Below, piece after piece: positions 22,464-36,900 of a DNA stretch of 64,000 nt. Location: positions 16,098,135-16,162,134 of the forward strand of contig CM056561.1 of NCBI GenBank assembly GCA_029721515.1, given 5' to 3'. This stretch comes from Synanceia verrucosa. Lineage: Eukaryota; Chordata; Actinopteri; Perciformes; Synanceiidae. The position numbers were made by a program, and so were the translations under genes. The notes beneath the pieces are model-generated. The model was not told where the DNA came from, made no database searches, and was given only the letters and a program-made list of their open reading frames with translations. The first letter of the stretch is position 1. Each line of letters opens with the position of its first letter.

Positions 22464-24361
22464 AGGGATAGCATTTTGTCTGGTCGGGAGTCTTGGAGCG
22501 TTCACACTACACGACTCTCCTGCCTCGATCAGTTAGGTTGTGATGTTGTGTGACTTAAGTGAATCCAAACTAACCACACACACACACACAATAACACATG
22601 GTAAGTTTCTCCTCCAAATCTACTGCGTCACACCTGATCTTCACACGGTTACCAGAGCTATACATTTTCATGACACCTTAATTAGATTGTGGCTGTCAGG
22701 CTGACACAAAGACTTGTGCTCCCTCCCACATTGTCTGATGACAAAATGGATTGAGTCACTCGTTCAGCATTTCCCTCTGTGATCCTTCTGTTACTTTCAG
22801 ACCTTGGTGGTCGAGAGACACTGGTATATGTGACCTTTCTCTTGTTCTTAAGGGTTATGAGTTATGTTTGTCTCTTAATGCTAAGTCAGTATTTTTTTTT
22901 CACCAGGAAAAACAAATCTCTTTATCCTAAATGTTTTGGTTAGTGTGGCTATTCTAGTTATGACTAGTGCTGGATAGAGCACATATAGAATCTCCAGAGG
23001 TCATGAGAAGCTTAAGACAATGCAAGGAAGTGGAATAATATCCAGAAGAGAGCTCTTATAGAGGAGTACAAGTTCAAGGATGAAGGAAACACTGACAGCA
23101 AAGAGAAAGCGACTTGGGTCCCAAACAGGGCAGCATGTACTTATGAATGTATTGCTGTGTCCCATCATTCCTCATGTCTTGGCTCAAGGTGCCAGTTCTG
23201 CGATGGCCTTGTGTGACAGCCTTAAAGGCTGATGAAGCACAACCTGCTGCACCCCCAGAATCTGCTGCCAAGCCCTTCACCTTCCCTCATTTTGGGGCAT
23301 TGTCTTCCAATGAGAATCATTTGTCACCATTGACTTGCTCCATGCAGACGCCCGTGCCGTTTTTTTTTCCCTCCCTTTGTGACCCAAGCCCATTTCCACA
23401 GTTGGTAAACAGCTAAATCCCTCTACCAATCAATGCAGCCTATTTAACTTGAGCTATTGACTCGACTGCCTCTCAACAGACTCACACGGCTGAAAAAATA
23501 CAAACAAATTAGACAAGTGAAAAAGAACAACTGAAATGGTGACGCAGGCTATGAAAAGTCACATTTTCAATAATGAGCTTTTGGCAGCAGGAGGGGGAAA
23601 AGTGACAGAGTGGAGGTAAAGGAAGCAAGGGAAGGAGGGGAAAAAAAGCGAGGGAAAACAGGAGGAATCGATCGATATGAACAGATAATCACCGAGCCTC
23701 TGTCCCAATGTGTAAAGAGTGTGACATTGCAGAGGTGGGCAGGGAAGAGATCAATGGGCTGCTTTTCCTTGATTCGTAATCCTTGACTATCTATAAGTAA
23801 TTAACCTTCAGAGGAGAATGCAGAGGAGAAATAAACGGAGAAATGAGAGGGGGGGATTTCAATGAGCACTAGTAAAACAAAAGCTACCTTCAGATAACAG
23901 CAAAGGAAGCCAAATTAATAGTTGTCTCCACTGCTGCTTCTGCCGGTTTTATTTCTGTCAGGGACCGCATTTCGCTGTGAACGACTGTATCTCCCCTGTG
24001 GTCGTAAAGATGAGGATAAATATAGAGTAGCTGCTGTGAGAAAGAGCCATCTTCTCTCAGATCGGGAGCAAATGTTCAAAATTACAGCTGCTGCTTACTT
24101 CTGCTTTTGTTGCGGTTTCAGATGAGGATCTAGTTGGATCTCATCATCTCTGGCCTTATGAGAGCATCCTCTCTCAAAATATTTTCTGAAAAGATGGAGA
24201 CGGATCTTATTAGGAGTCAGAGTGCCCTCTGTGGGCACTAGAAGAAAAGCAAGGGGAGAGTAGCAGCCCTTTGCCTTGAAATGGAAAATACAACTTTTAC
24301 ATTTCTTTCTGTTAAGTACAGTTACAAGCTTAGGTCTCACGCCAAAATAAACACAGCAGTC
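22464..24361. other. Flank immediately downstream of mtor
   Basis: No supported gene. It holds a short (CA)n at about 22,576-22,590 and a purine-rich stretch at about 23,590-23,670. Frames of 67-90 codons show no recognised family. Confidence 0.45.
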
Positions 24362-24884
24362 ACAGTGGTATCTGTACAGGTTTTAATGGCACATAAATGC
24401 CCATACAGTTATGTTTATCTTAATCAAATGTTATGTATATGTTGTCATTAGTAAACTTTAAAGAATGTTTAAATTAGTTAAATGCATGTCATGTCATTTA
24501 TATCTGTCACATTAATACACAATGATACAACAGATTGGTGGTGGTGATTCTTAACACAGTGTTTGAAGTAAGAAATGTCATAACTTATTACAATGTGGCC
24601 ACCGTGGAATTCCTTTAGCGAGCGATTCAAAGCAAGGAAAGCCATTTGAAGCAATGACGACAGTTTGAGTTAAATATGGTCATCGGGTAAAAACGAAACT
24701 TTCTCGTAACCTTAAAATGTGCCACTGAAAAATCGGATAATTCTACAATAATAACAAAATATCTTCCTCGAAGGCTCTGCACAATGGCTGAAGTGTTTTT
24801 CAGTGGATATCTATTTGAGTCGAGAGCGTCTCCTGTGTTTACCGGTGAGAAAAAATGTCAAGTTTATCTGCCAGAGACGGCTCT
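24362..24884 (-). other. mtor: mtor 3' UTR (predicted)
   Basis: The sequence after the TGA at 24,885 has no further reading frame. On the minus strand an ATTAAA poly(A) signal lies at 24,382-24,387, followed by a GT-rich stretch (around 24,335-24,365) suited to a cleavage-stimulating element. A 3' UTR of roughly 0.5 kb follows from this; the exact end is a guess. Confidence 0.45.
24382..24387 (-). promoter_or_regulatory. mtor: Candidate poly(A) signal ATTAAA
   Basis: The first canonical-type hexamer I found in the predicted 3' UTR; it reads TTTAAT on the + strand. GT-rich sequence lies downstream. Confidence 0.4.
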
Positions 24885-24900
24885 TCACCAAAATGGACAC
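24885..24900 (-). CDS. mtor: mtor exon 58 coding part (C-P-F-W-stop)
   Basis: Acceptor TTCAG, then one base completing Trp2545, then C-P-F-W and TGA. Only 16 coding bases lie in the last exon. The invariant FATC C-terminal tryptophan is present. Confidence 0.95.
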
Positions 24901-27900
24901 CTGAAGATAGAAAAAGTAATGATTTAAGTCAAGCAAGGCCTTATTGTCTCATTCATTCTGCTTCATCTGCTGTAAACAGTGATGCAGTATTATATTTCAA
25001 AAATGTGGGAGAACCACAGCATGACCTGTAGCTGGTTATCATAAACAAGCATGGTAAAAACCACAACAAAATACTTCTGACAGAAGACAAGACAGTACTT
25101 ATTGTGACATATGCAATCATCTATAATCACTATAACTTAGTACTGACCATCCAATGTAGCACTGGCAGAGGTTTTCATGCGACGTGGCTTGCTTGATGAG
25201 GAGCTCCACTTGTGTCGGCACGTCCAGCGTTTCATCATGAGAAAAGTCTCGACCTGCGGGAAACAAAACTCTAATCTGAACACGACACCTTTACCAGAAG
25301 TGCTTTTAGGATTGAATGAAACCTTTCCTCTACAGAAAATAGATGATGGGTTAGCCTATAGTATAATAATAATAATAATGTTGATAATGATGTGACTGGC
25401 CCCTGCCTTCTGCCCTAAGACAGCTGGGATAGGCTCCAGGCCCCCCGCGACCCTATGAGGATAAGCGCTAGATAATGGATGGATGGATGGATGATGTGAC
25501 TGAAGAAGTCAAAGATGTGAGGCATTTCTGCATTAAAGCATTGCACTTTTTTGGGCAACTGGGGAAAAAACCCTAATAAATCTCTTAACTTTGTTTCACA
25601 ATAAATAAAGTTCAGCTTTGATTACATGGTAATTAACAATTTACACTTTTTAATTTACTTTTAACTAGGTCCGTCAAAATGAGCGCGTCAACGTGATTAA
25701 TCGTCGTTAATGCTTTAACTTGCGCGTGCCGTAACTCTGCTTGGACAAACAAAAAAATATCAAGAAAACTAACAGCGCAGTCGTTACTAACGATCAAACT
25801 TGTTGATAAAATTAGATTGACCATTTTTTTCCCAAACTGTCCAAGCTTCTCCTGTAAGTCGGCAAACAAATTTATTTGCTAAAGAGCATCAAAGTATTAA
25901 TTTGCCAAGTGAAATGGACGCGAAGGAGACGTTCTTTTCATAAACACAGCTAATTCCAGAGGAATGTTAGCAGCACTAAAGCTACATCTGTCATTGAGAA
26001 GCTTGGGAGGAAAATAAAATAAAACTCTGGTTGTGCTTGTTGATTGCTGCAGAACTCACCTGTAAGTTTATCCCTCACTCTGTTGATAATCTGAATGGCT
26101 TTCTTGTTGAGTGCCTCAGGTTGAACCAAGCCATCTCCAACTAATAGGAAAAAAGAAAACATGCTGGCAACAACAACTAATAACTTTTAAGAAAAGAAAG
26201 CAAATGCAAGTGTTCTCTCCTTGTCCACACAACGACTCTCTGCAGCTCAAATCAAAGTTGACATTGGTGCTGCTTTACAACAGCATAGCAGTTACACCAA
26301 TCATTTATGACAGCAAGAGAGCGGAGCGTTGTTGAAGAAAAAAAAAAAAGACAGAATGAGCTGGCAAACTCACTGAAGGAGTGGATGGATTCAGGCACTG
26401 TGGTCCCTGGCTTCTTGTGAGTGGTCTCTCCAAGGTCTATTCCATCAAGAGCCTCTGCAGAGGAACACCACACAGTCACAGCAGGTGTTATAAACATGTT
26501 ATTACATTATTAAAGAGAAGGCATACAGTTTGGAGTGTGGACTCACCCACTGACTGCCCAGCGGTGTACGAGTCGTTCCTGGTGCGGGAACGTTTGTTGC
26601 CTTTGGTGTTTGCTGTGGGTGAAATAGGTAAGGTGTGTGACTGTTTTTTTTCCCTTGACATGACAATTACTGTATTATCTGTCACACAGATAGCAGCAGG
26701 AGCAGCACTGTCCCGGCCTTTTTAAATGCAGAAGGAGGTAACTTCTAACTTTTACACGTCGGCTTTGATATTCGCTGAAAACCACCTATTTGAATTGTCT
26801 CAGAAAATGTATGGATCTATATTTATCACCCACAACTTATGTTTCCTGCTGCACAAAGTAAATGTCAGCACACTTTAAAGTAAAGTCCTGTGATTGTTGA
26901 TAATTTAGGAAATGGTTAAAGTAATGAAAAGTGTGGAAAGAAGTTGAGAGAAAAAAAATATTGAACATCCTGCAGTCCCTGTGAGTCAGAAACCATAAAA
27001 AAAAAACAGAAAAATTGTGCTGTAAATGGTATTTTTCAAAATAAATGCAGACAGATTCCTGGATTTTTATCATTTCTTCTTGAAAACACAGACCCTCATT
27101 TACAATAAAACTGATGAATTGTACAGCTGCCGACAGAGTGTCTTGCTTAAGGCGACCCTGACAGTGTGCCAGAGATGTTCATTCTCTTTGCTCACTTGAA
27201 TTTAACCAATGACCTTTTAGATGTTTACACCACTTCTTTAAGCATTTGGTCAATTTCTCTCCCAAATATGAGCCAAATAGATTTCCATTTTACTACTTGC
27301 AGTGCACTTTATCTTCTGATTAAATTTAATGCTCCAAACACTCAACCACTTAAAAAAAAGTTTATACTATGAATGGAGCGCTGACCTTCAATAATTCGCT
27401 CTTATAGGCTGAACTTCACATCCAGTTTATTGTTACTGTCATGTGATGCTGTCTCGGCCCTTTCAGCCTGCCACATGTAGTTTGTCAGTCATCCTTCGCT
27501 GAAGCTGTGAATGTGCTGAATGTACTGAAAGTCAACAGCTGATGATCTCTTACTGTCCATAAGCCTCCAGTTGAGCAGTGGGTCGTAGACGAAGGCCTCC
27601 AGCACGGCCATGACACTATCCCGGTGCTCCCTCAGCACCTCCATCACTGTGTGGCAGGTGATGCGGTAGTTCCCGTCCAAGCCTGTCACCTGCCGCACAG
27701 TCAGATGGAAACGTTACCGACGGCAACGGAAACTTTCTGTCTTGTGTTTGCACATAAAAGAATGGACAATGTATTTGGCAGTTAAGAGATCCATTCAGGT
27801 GTTGGTAGGTTTGGTGGACCCTTTATTCAAATAAAAAACTCTTTTAAACATGCTATCTTGAAAAGATGTAATTAAACCTTGAATGAATGCTTCCATCTGT

Positions 27901-30900
27901 AATTCCCTCCTTTCTTTTCTCATTCAACACAAGGCACAGTGAGTCATGACTTCTGGTAAAATGTTGCATAATTGGAAAAGATTCATTATTTTTCAGACTA
28001 AAAGACAGAGGACGCAGGCAGATTTTTCTGCTAAATACAATTTTTTGACTCTCCAGTGCCACACGCAGAAATACTCACATTTCTGTAAGTGTTTATCACA
28101 GCAGAATAATTGCCTACCTCCATGGCATTGGTCAGCATTCTCGTTAGTCTGAATGGGATCTTTTCGGGGAACTTCTCTCTGGTCATGGCAACCTGTTGAA
28201 GGTTGTAAAATGATAGTCATTCTTGGATGAACAAAAAAAAAATAATAAAACAATGTATTGACAGACAATCAAAACACCTCAAAACAGTCTCCAAAGTCAA
28301 TGTGGAGGATCTTGCCGCTTAACCGGTCTAACATCAAGTTAGACGGATGCCTGAAGAAGAGAAATATCCACACAAAATTAATGTTTCATGATCACTGCCA
28401 TTCTTCTTATTACTTTATTAACGATGTGTCTTAAATGCAAGATTTTTTTGCTGAGAAACTCACCTGTCACCCAATCCAAGAATGTAGCCCACCATGGACA
28501 TCACAGCTAGGGAGCGGGTATAATTGGTCCTCCTGTCAAACCACACCTGTAGGGGTGACAGCATTATGAGAGCTCTTGTGGTTCACAACATTAGAGCAGA
28601 AAAGTGTGGAAAATGGCACAGAAAGCTCGAGCAGGCTGCTTGATGCATCTTTCCAGACACTTGACACATGCAGTGTATCAGGAACACAAGGTACTAATGT
28701 TCCCAAAAATGGACTCAGTTTGAAGGTCTGCTTGTTAAGTCCTGCTCAGTCAGTGGTTTGAAAGTAGGACACACAACCCAGAAAACTGATTCTTCAGGGA
28801 GAACAATAGTTTTATTTAAATACTGCGGTATTTCCCTGAACAATTAGAAAACAGAAAGACTAAATACACTTGTGTTTTCTCTGCATTAAATCAAATCCTT
28901 TCAGTCAGACCAGCCTCTTGTAAAAATGTACGGTATATTTTCTATAGTGGACACTTAACATTTAACCCCAGAACAGCTGAAAATATTTGCATGGATTCTG
29001 AAAAAGAAAACAAGCGCACTCAATCGTCCTCCACTGTGCTGACAGAATAAAAGAAGCATCCCACCTCAGAGCTGGGGCTCTTCAGCCACAAGAGCTTAGC
29101 CAGGTCGTCTCCGGCTGTGTTGTTGACTGCGTGCTCGAACACCTCCACTTTCTCCATCAGCGTCAGGTGGTCGTAGTCTGGGGCCATCTGGAAATCACAA
29201 AGCCCATCACAAAACCACACTTCAAATGTAAACTCCATTTATAAATACATTCAATGGCAGTTACAAGTGAACTGGACTTTGCATTGCAAAGAGAAATAAA
29301 ACTTAAACTACAACTTGTATAAATGTGAAGCCACCAGCCAGTATCAGGATTCTTATTTCAACCTGATGTTATTTTTGGAAGGTTAATTACATCTAATTTA
29401 ATGAATGTGAGATCCATCACATTGATGGACTTGTCACACTGAATGCTTATTTTCTGACTAGATGCCTACTACAGTGACATTAAATCAAGTGCTAGATAAA
29501 AAATTCAACTAGAAGGTTGTGAACTTGTTTCAGGTCATGGGAAATTGTAAACTAGGTTGTCCAATTACAGAGAGAAAATGCTTTAATAATGTTTCATGTG
29601 TTCGACCTAACAGTGATTATATGGTTGAACTGAACATATCCATAATAATGCCTTGTATTCAATGAACTATATCGTTTTTGGGTTTAGAAAGAAACACTGT
29701 GACACTCCAAAAGAGGACAATCTATCATTGTCTCACTCTCCCATCTTCTTCATGTTTTGCCTGAAACTGATTAATGACCTGGCTGATAGACTGGCCAACT
29801 TAATATCTTGCCATTTGGAAGGCTTCAAATGAATCTAACACATCATTAATAACACCATTAGTGGATTAAAAAACTCTTATTCAAAAAGTGCCAGTGGAAG
29901 AACATGTGTGCGTCGGCTAATTTCCTTTAAAGGTTCAATTGAGTCAATTTGAATTTAGAACCTATATGAGCAAAATCCGCAAAATCCACAGGACAAATTT
30001 TGATTCCATTGAACCAAATTACTTTGTAGCACATATCTGAGTCTTAACCTGCTCTTTTTCTGCTTCTTTATGTCACCTGAGGCACTTCTACTTCCTGTTG
30101 TGACATTTTAGTGAGGGAAGAATGTTTAAGTATTCTCTTTGCCTAACTGGGCATTTCTGAGGCAGAGATGAATAGTTAATTCATGACAATTAAGAGCTTG
30201 CAAATGTGTCGTCATTAAAGAGTAATTGCCATTCATCAATATAATCACTGAAAACAGCCGCTTCCTCAGCTTTGATGGATCTATTGAGTGTGTGAAGTGA
30301 ATGGCACAAAGCAGTGAACAACATGCAAGGACATAGGCTCGGTGACAAATAAATGTGTATTTTATAACATAGCATATGTAATGCAATCGTCTATTTTAAT
30401 ACTGCAAGGAGAGTTAACTGTGACTAAAATATAGTTTTCTAATTATTTGAACAACACAGACTGTATGTAGGCAGGTGATGCATAGCCACTTAGTTTACAG
30501 CTATTAAAATGCAGGAAGTAGAAAGCAAATGAACTCGGGTTGGTTTCTCACTCTGAGCATGATGCGATGCTCTATGTTGAGCAAAATCTTTTTCTTCTCT
30601 CTGTAGTCTCTGATGAGGGCGTGCAGGGTGTCGCAATGGGGCACCCAGCCAATCAGGCCTGAGTTGGTGGACAGGGGGATCACGGCGTAGCGCTGGATGC
30701 TGGATCAATGCAAGACAATGTTAATTGTTTCAATACTAGCCTTTAACTTGTCTATGACTTCATACTATGAGTATGAAAGTGTATGTGCTCAGGATGTGTT
30801 TAATGTACTGTGTGCACCAACACGTGTGTGTGAGTGTGTTGTTTTTGTATGGGTGAGTGCCACTATGCGTCTACCTGAGGTTCTTGCGCAAGGACGCAGG

Positions 30901-33900
30901 GTCGTTGGCCAGCAGTGTGTTGACCAGACCAAACAGCTGCATGACTCTCTCGTCCTGCCTCAGGTCCTCGTGGCCCTTCAAAAGGAACATGAACTCATGG
31001 CCGTTGCTGCCTGCAGAGGGCGCCACAAAACACAACATTGAGTTGCCACTCTCAAATGGGTTATGTAAGAATGGTTACATGGTTGGATTTGGCAGCACTG
31101 GCTGTTCGCTCCAGGATGCTCCCCTGCTGCTCTGCAGCTGCATCTCCATTACCTTCGCCTGAAGCAATGTCTAGTGAGTTTGAGCCGGCCACAATAAATG
31201 ATTTCATACAAACTCTGTAACTCCCAGAGTGAGCTTGGTCCCAGTAATCCCTCACTTAATGGCCACCCTAGGGTTTGGAGACACTCTAAAAGGATAGATA
31301 TGGGGCTGTGGTCTGCCATGGAAAAGAACCCGCGCACACATGGCTTTATAAATACATGCTGAATGTACCATGTGAAGTTCCTGTGAAGCTGGTGCTGACC
31401 AGCCAAGATATTTTCTTCATCGACTCATGTGGAGTGGAAAATGTCTATCTATGCACTGGATGAACTGTAATGTCAACTTAATCCTTTTAAGCACAGTGAA
31501 GTTTTCAGCATGACTGTGAGGGAAATGTATCTGATGATGTCACTTATCCAATTGTTTCATGATCTTATGTCGTCCTCACAATGATTTCACCAACACTGGA
31601 AATTATCCTATTACCTTTAATGGACTTAACCGATACTTGCAGTGGAACAAGTTAGACAGAGTCCCTGCTTTATCCTCAGTCTGCTCCTAATGGCAATCCC
31701 AGTAAGCAATGTATTGTGTGTCACTAAGGGGACAGAACGCTGGCGGTAAATCTTAAGTGGCCTGTAGTGGGTGACAGGTCTTAATCTGAAGTCTCGCTCC
31801 AGAGGTCAGTTGATTTATTGGCTATCATCTTTTACAGAGTATGCTGTGTAAAACTGATGGGATACATCAGAACAAGGTACATGGTGCGGTAGAAAAGAGT
31901 GAAGTGGAGCGAAACATTTCTGATTGATAATCTGAGGATTTGGCTTCAAGACAAGGTGACTCTGTATTTAAATGAATGCCAGTGGATGGCGTTGGGAGGA
32001 TTTCTGACAAAATGATCTGACCTGCACGTACCATTCCTCTCCAGAAAGAAAATAAAAATCGTCAAAGACGTGACGTGAGCTCCCTGTCAATACAGGTTTG
32101 GATTTCTTTTTTTTTTTAATCAAAAAAATGTTGTTTTGTGGTGGTTGTGGTGGTTCATTTTGGTATTGAATTAATCACAGGTTTAATCTTCTGCTTCTGT
32201 GTGTATAGATGATTTTATTCTAGTGTATTATCCATACACAGAACTTTGCAGTGACTGATGGATTCAAAATAAATAGTGGCCCTGGAGCTGTTTGTTGTTT
32301 GGGAAAACATTCTATTAATAATGAATATTTTCTAATAAGAAGGCCCGTGCCTGCTGAAAGCATACAACTCTAACTGCAGATATTCTTTTATCTAATTTAA
32401 TCCTAATATAATGGAATCACAGCCATAAGGCCTGTGCAATTTTCTGCAAATCGTACCCATGATGGTGAGCTTGCGTGGGCGCTGCTTGGAGGTGATGACC
32501 TGCAGAGAGGGGGCGATGGACTGGATGCGGATGATAGGCTGGTTGGGGTCATAAGTGCCTGGTACGGCTAGCTCCAGGTCCCGGCACATCAGCAGCTTCG
32601 GAGACACATATTGTAGCTCCAGGGAGGTTAACTGTGTGGAAGATTGGTGAGGTGAGGAAGTAACACAGGAGGAGACAATTAGCTTGTTGTGGGAAAAAGG
32701 TGGCAAAAAACAGTTCCTGCCAACAGTGATTCAACCAATACGCAGCTGTTGGCTCATATCCAAGTTAAAGCCTTGGGTACAAGAGGGTACCCACAACCTT
32801 TTATAAATTTTAAAAACTTGTTCTTCAATAAATGCATTCTATCATCAGTTTTTTTTAAACTGCATCAAATCTACTGAAATACTTTTGCAGCTAAATGTAT
32901 AGTTACTTCATCACAGTCTCAACCTGCCCTGGATCTGCTGTTCAGGTGCATCCTGGAGAGGGTTTATTTCTATGATAATGCCCAGCGGGGGAATGAAATG
33001 CTCCCAGCATGTTATTTCATGCTGCTTACTGTAATGTCACAGCAGGGAGCATCCCTGACAGCAGAACCGTGATGCCACAATGTCAAATAGCATTGCAGTC
33101 TCATTTGCCAAGTGAAGTCAGAGCAAGCAAAACGTCACTCTGCAACAAACACAGTGATCGCCGTGAGGAACGACATCTAGCCGTTCAATTTCATCTTTGC
33201 TCAGAAATGAGCTATAAGTCCTGTCGTAAATAAAGCTTAAGCAGTCTACTCACGACTTACCAAAGAGCCTGTGTGTATGTGGAGCAAGCTCATAACGACA
33301 ACACTTGGGTATACAGAACATTATGGGAATATTAATGTGCCTATTTTCATACCCATATGTCTGGTATATAAGAGGGTGTTTGTAAGGGTATTTAGCTTTC
33401 AGTTGAAGAAAATAGCAGTTTAATTAGCAAATAAGCAGCTGTCTGCCCCTGATGCAATCATATTTTAATAGGAGCAACGCCTCCTGTGATGTGCTGCCTC
33501 TCCTCTTCGACTTCCATCATCTGTCTCATTACAATCTGCCATCTTTCAATTGGAGTCTTGTTTAAAAGATGCTCTATGCGATATCCAGAGCATTAATATA
33601 GCACCAAACAAAAATTTGATGTGCAAAGATAAAGTGAAATAATGTCTACCTGAGCAGAAAATGAAGTCCCTCTCCCTCTGTGTGTGTTGTAAGCCACGTT
33701 TCTCTGTGCTTTCTTTACATAGTCAGGCCACATGTGCATTGCTCTGATATGCTAAATGTAGCACCAACCCTCCAGTTCCCCTCAGGGGAACACCGTTATT
33801 TTCTGTCAGCAGTGTCACATTTGTTTTCACTGTAAGCAGTGTTGGCACTGTTAGCACTGTTAGCTGGCTGTTAGCTACAGTCCATAGGCACCAGAAAGGC

Positions 33901-36900
33901 TCCAGTACGGTTTCATTCCCAGGGCATTGACAATGAATGTATTGTCATGGCCATCGTTCGTTGCCCTCTCACAAGGCACCCCTCTGAGAAAAAAAAAAAC
34001 ACCACAAGTGTGTGGTGACGTAACATAAAGAGTGAAAAGACACTAAATGCACTGTACTTCAGTGTGGAAACATTGTAAAAAACCAAACCATGTTATTTCT
34101 TTTTGAACCTAATTATAGTGGTGTGATGCAACATGGCTTCACCCAGACAGGTAACAATGAATGAAGCCCCGTGTTTATCCATGGATATGTTCCAAAACAT
34201 AACACTTTGCATGACTAAGCGGCAGTCATGAGAGCAAATAGAAGTCAAGACAGGAAAGGCGAAATATAGTTCATTGCATCTACTAAGAGATTGGAATGGA
34301 CAGAGGAATGCAGAACTGGGGGAATGTCAGCTCTGATTAGCAGTGATCCTAGAGAGCAGGGCAGATTCAGTGCACTGACTCCATATTTGCACTCACCTGG
34401 GGCAGCTGTTTGGAGATGCGTCTGAATACGTGGTAGTAGAGGTCCCAGGCCTGGGTCAGGTCTTTTACATTCCCAGAGCGCATGTACTTCCTGCACCAGT
34501 CCTGAGCCTCCATCAAGTCCCTGCCGTAAGCCTGTAGCACGAAGCGAGACAAACACACTCTGTCCTCTGTACAATGACTCATTCAATCAAATGAAAATGC
34601 TTTGCCAAAGCACGGCTATAAAACTGAATGTCAACGCATTAAAAATCGCTGTTCCAACTTGATTAATCCAGAATTTCAGTAAGTATTTTGTTTTTAATAG
34701 TGCACATCTGCAAAGAAAGCCTTCATGGAAATATCTGATAGTGCTTGCGCAGAGAGCTGGGGTCACTGGCATGACTTATGGCTGTGAAGTAAATAGTCCT
34801 GTGTACAAAATCACACTTATAGTAATTTGTGGTGATTAAATATATATTGTTCATTATACAATGCCTGTAAAAATATTCACTCATAGTTTCCCAATTTTGA
34901 TTTACAGTGTGTTAATGATGTTTTTTTAACACTAATCAACAGAAAAGACAAACGTGAATGTGGAAAAAATATCTACTGATGTAATTTCAAGCACATAAAG
35001 CACATTCTTCACTTTTTTCACCTCTCGGGAAATACAATCAGGAACTGAATAAGGAACTAAATGTTCCTTTTGTACAGATGTATTTGAGTTTCTACAACAA
35101 CTTTTAATCCATGTTGGACAGGAGACATGCAGATGTTTTAAATTGTTGTTCTAAATGACACCAAACTCAAAATTCAGTCTCAAGGTGAGATGGCACCGAC
35201 CTGGTTAAAAGAGGTCTCTTTGAGGGTCTGTGGTCCCCTCTCCATCATGGCGTGAAGAGGCTCCAGCACAGCAAACATTCCCTTGACATTGCGCTCCCCG
35301 AAGTAAAGACGTGACGCCTCTTCCAGGCCCTCGTGCCACATCTCGTGCCACAGGATGGCCACTCGGATGAGCTCCTCACTCACCTGGATGAAGCAATAGA
35401 TAAGGTGAAAAGGTCAGACTGTTCTCTGATGCTGCTTTTTAAAACTCAGGGGTATGAGATATCAGGTATCTGTTCTTCATGGATAATATCTACATTTTAG
35501 AAATATGAAATTTACATTTAAAGGGTAAAAAAATAAGTTGGGGCCAGGCAGATCCCTCTAAAGCAGACAACCCGGTGAAGTGCAACCCAGATGGCACAAC
35601 ACTACAGTATATAGCAGTGGCAGAAGAAGAAGAAGTTAAGATGGATGCATATTTCCAGCAGATTAACTGACTTGGAGAAGAAATAACTGACATTCTGCTG
35701 GGGCATAACAGACAAACAGGCAGAAGTTCCTGTTTTATAGCAAAAACAAAGTTAAGGATAAAGAATACTTCATAAATCAATGTGATTTAATCTGTGTACC
35801 ATGATGGCCTGCTGAACCAGAGTGTTGCAATGTTCACACATGTTCTTCAGGATCTTGTTAGCAGCATTGTGCCGGGCGGTGGTGGTAGACTTGGAGGCCA
35901 CAGTCAGTGGGTAGATCAAAGCCTGGAGGTGAAAAGAAAATAATCACTCACTGTGCTTTAAGTTACCATAGGAACATGAGAAGTAGCTTGAGCAGACTTA
36001 CTTGGGGATGATACCGTCCAATGTCTGTCAGCAGCTGGTGGATGAGGCGACCTACCAGGGCTCGAGGGGTGTCGATACGAGCGATGAGCTGAGGGATCAC
36101 CTGCACAGGCAGAGAGATAACTGAACACAAACTCAGCAACCTGGGTGAAAAATAAAATAAGGCACTAACACAATAAGTGCTCAAATCAGCCAGAACTGAC
36201 AATATAGTTTATGTGAAATTCAAGTTTAACACCACTGACACTCTCTGTGTGCACGTGTTTTGATGTTTTACCTGTAGCCAGGTGTCTATTTGAATGGTCT
36301 TGATACCCTCCACCAGGGCTTCATTCACTTCAGGCCAATGACCATAGTCAAACCACAGAGTCAGAACCCTGAACAGCACAAAACATACATGACGAAAAGA
36401 AAAATCAGCTTTTCTTACCATATTATTAACAATAATAATGACAGAGCACACATAATCAACCACTAGGGGTCCTCCTATCCCCACACATCCACATCAATTA
36501 ACAGGGCTGCTGATTGTGTGCTTGGACTAATTTCCCAGTGTGCTACTGTACATTAATTTCACCTGAGTGTGTCCTGCAGGTTATTGCCTCTAGACAGGGA
36601 TATGGAGCGGAAGAAACCTTGAACGGCAGGAACTGTGTACAGGAGCAGCGTTTTCGAGAGATCCTGTTGAGGGACAACACACAAAGGAGGCTTTTTGATG
36701 CAAGGAAAATATCCTGGAGAACATATTGTACTGCTGACTGTATGGGATGGCAAGGTTTGCACAGCAAAAATTTAGCAAAACTCAAGCAAAAATGAAAGCT
36801 TTTCAAGTAATTCTTTCTACCTTGGTTGGACAGGGAGTGCTGGGAGACAGATGTGAATGGGTGTGATTCTCTGTCACTCTCACCTCATTGACCTTTTTCT

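Larger units (their letters stand above)
25254..26059. other. mtor intron 56 (contains SINE tail and hAT-like copy)
   Basis: 806-bp intron whose length is mostly due to insertions: an (ATA)n tract at about 25,361-25,380, a SINE 3' tail at 25,398-25,493 and a hAT-like copy at 25,666-25,935. Confidence 0.7.

Noticed and set aside
29920..29940. CCTTTAAAGG palindrome as a MITE end
   Set aside because: Both orientations meet at one point, with no partner terminus or inverted arms; likely chance.
30857..31162. 101-codon + strand frame near 31 kb
   Set aside because: Antisense shadow of mtor exon 47.
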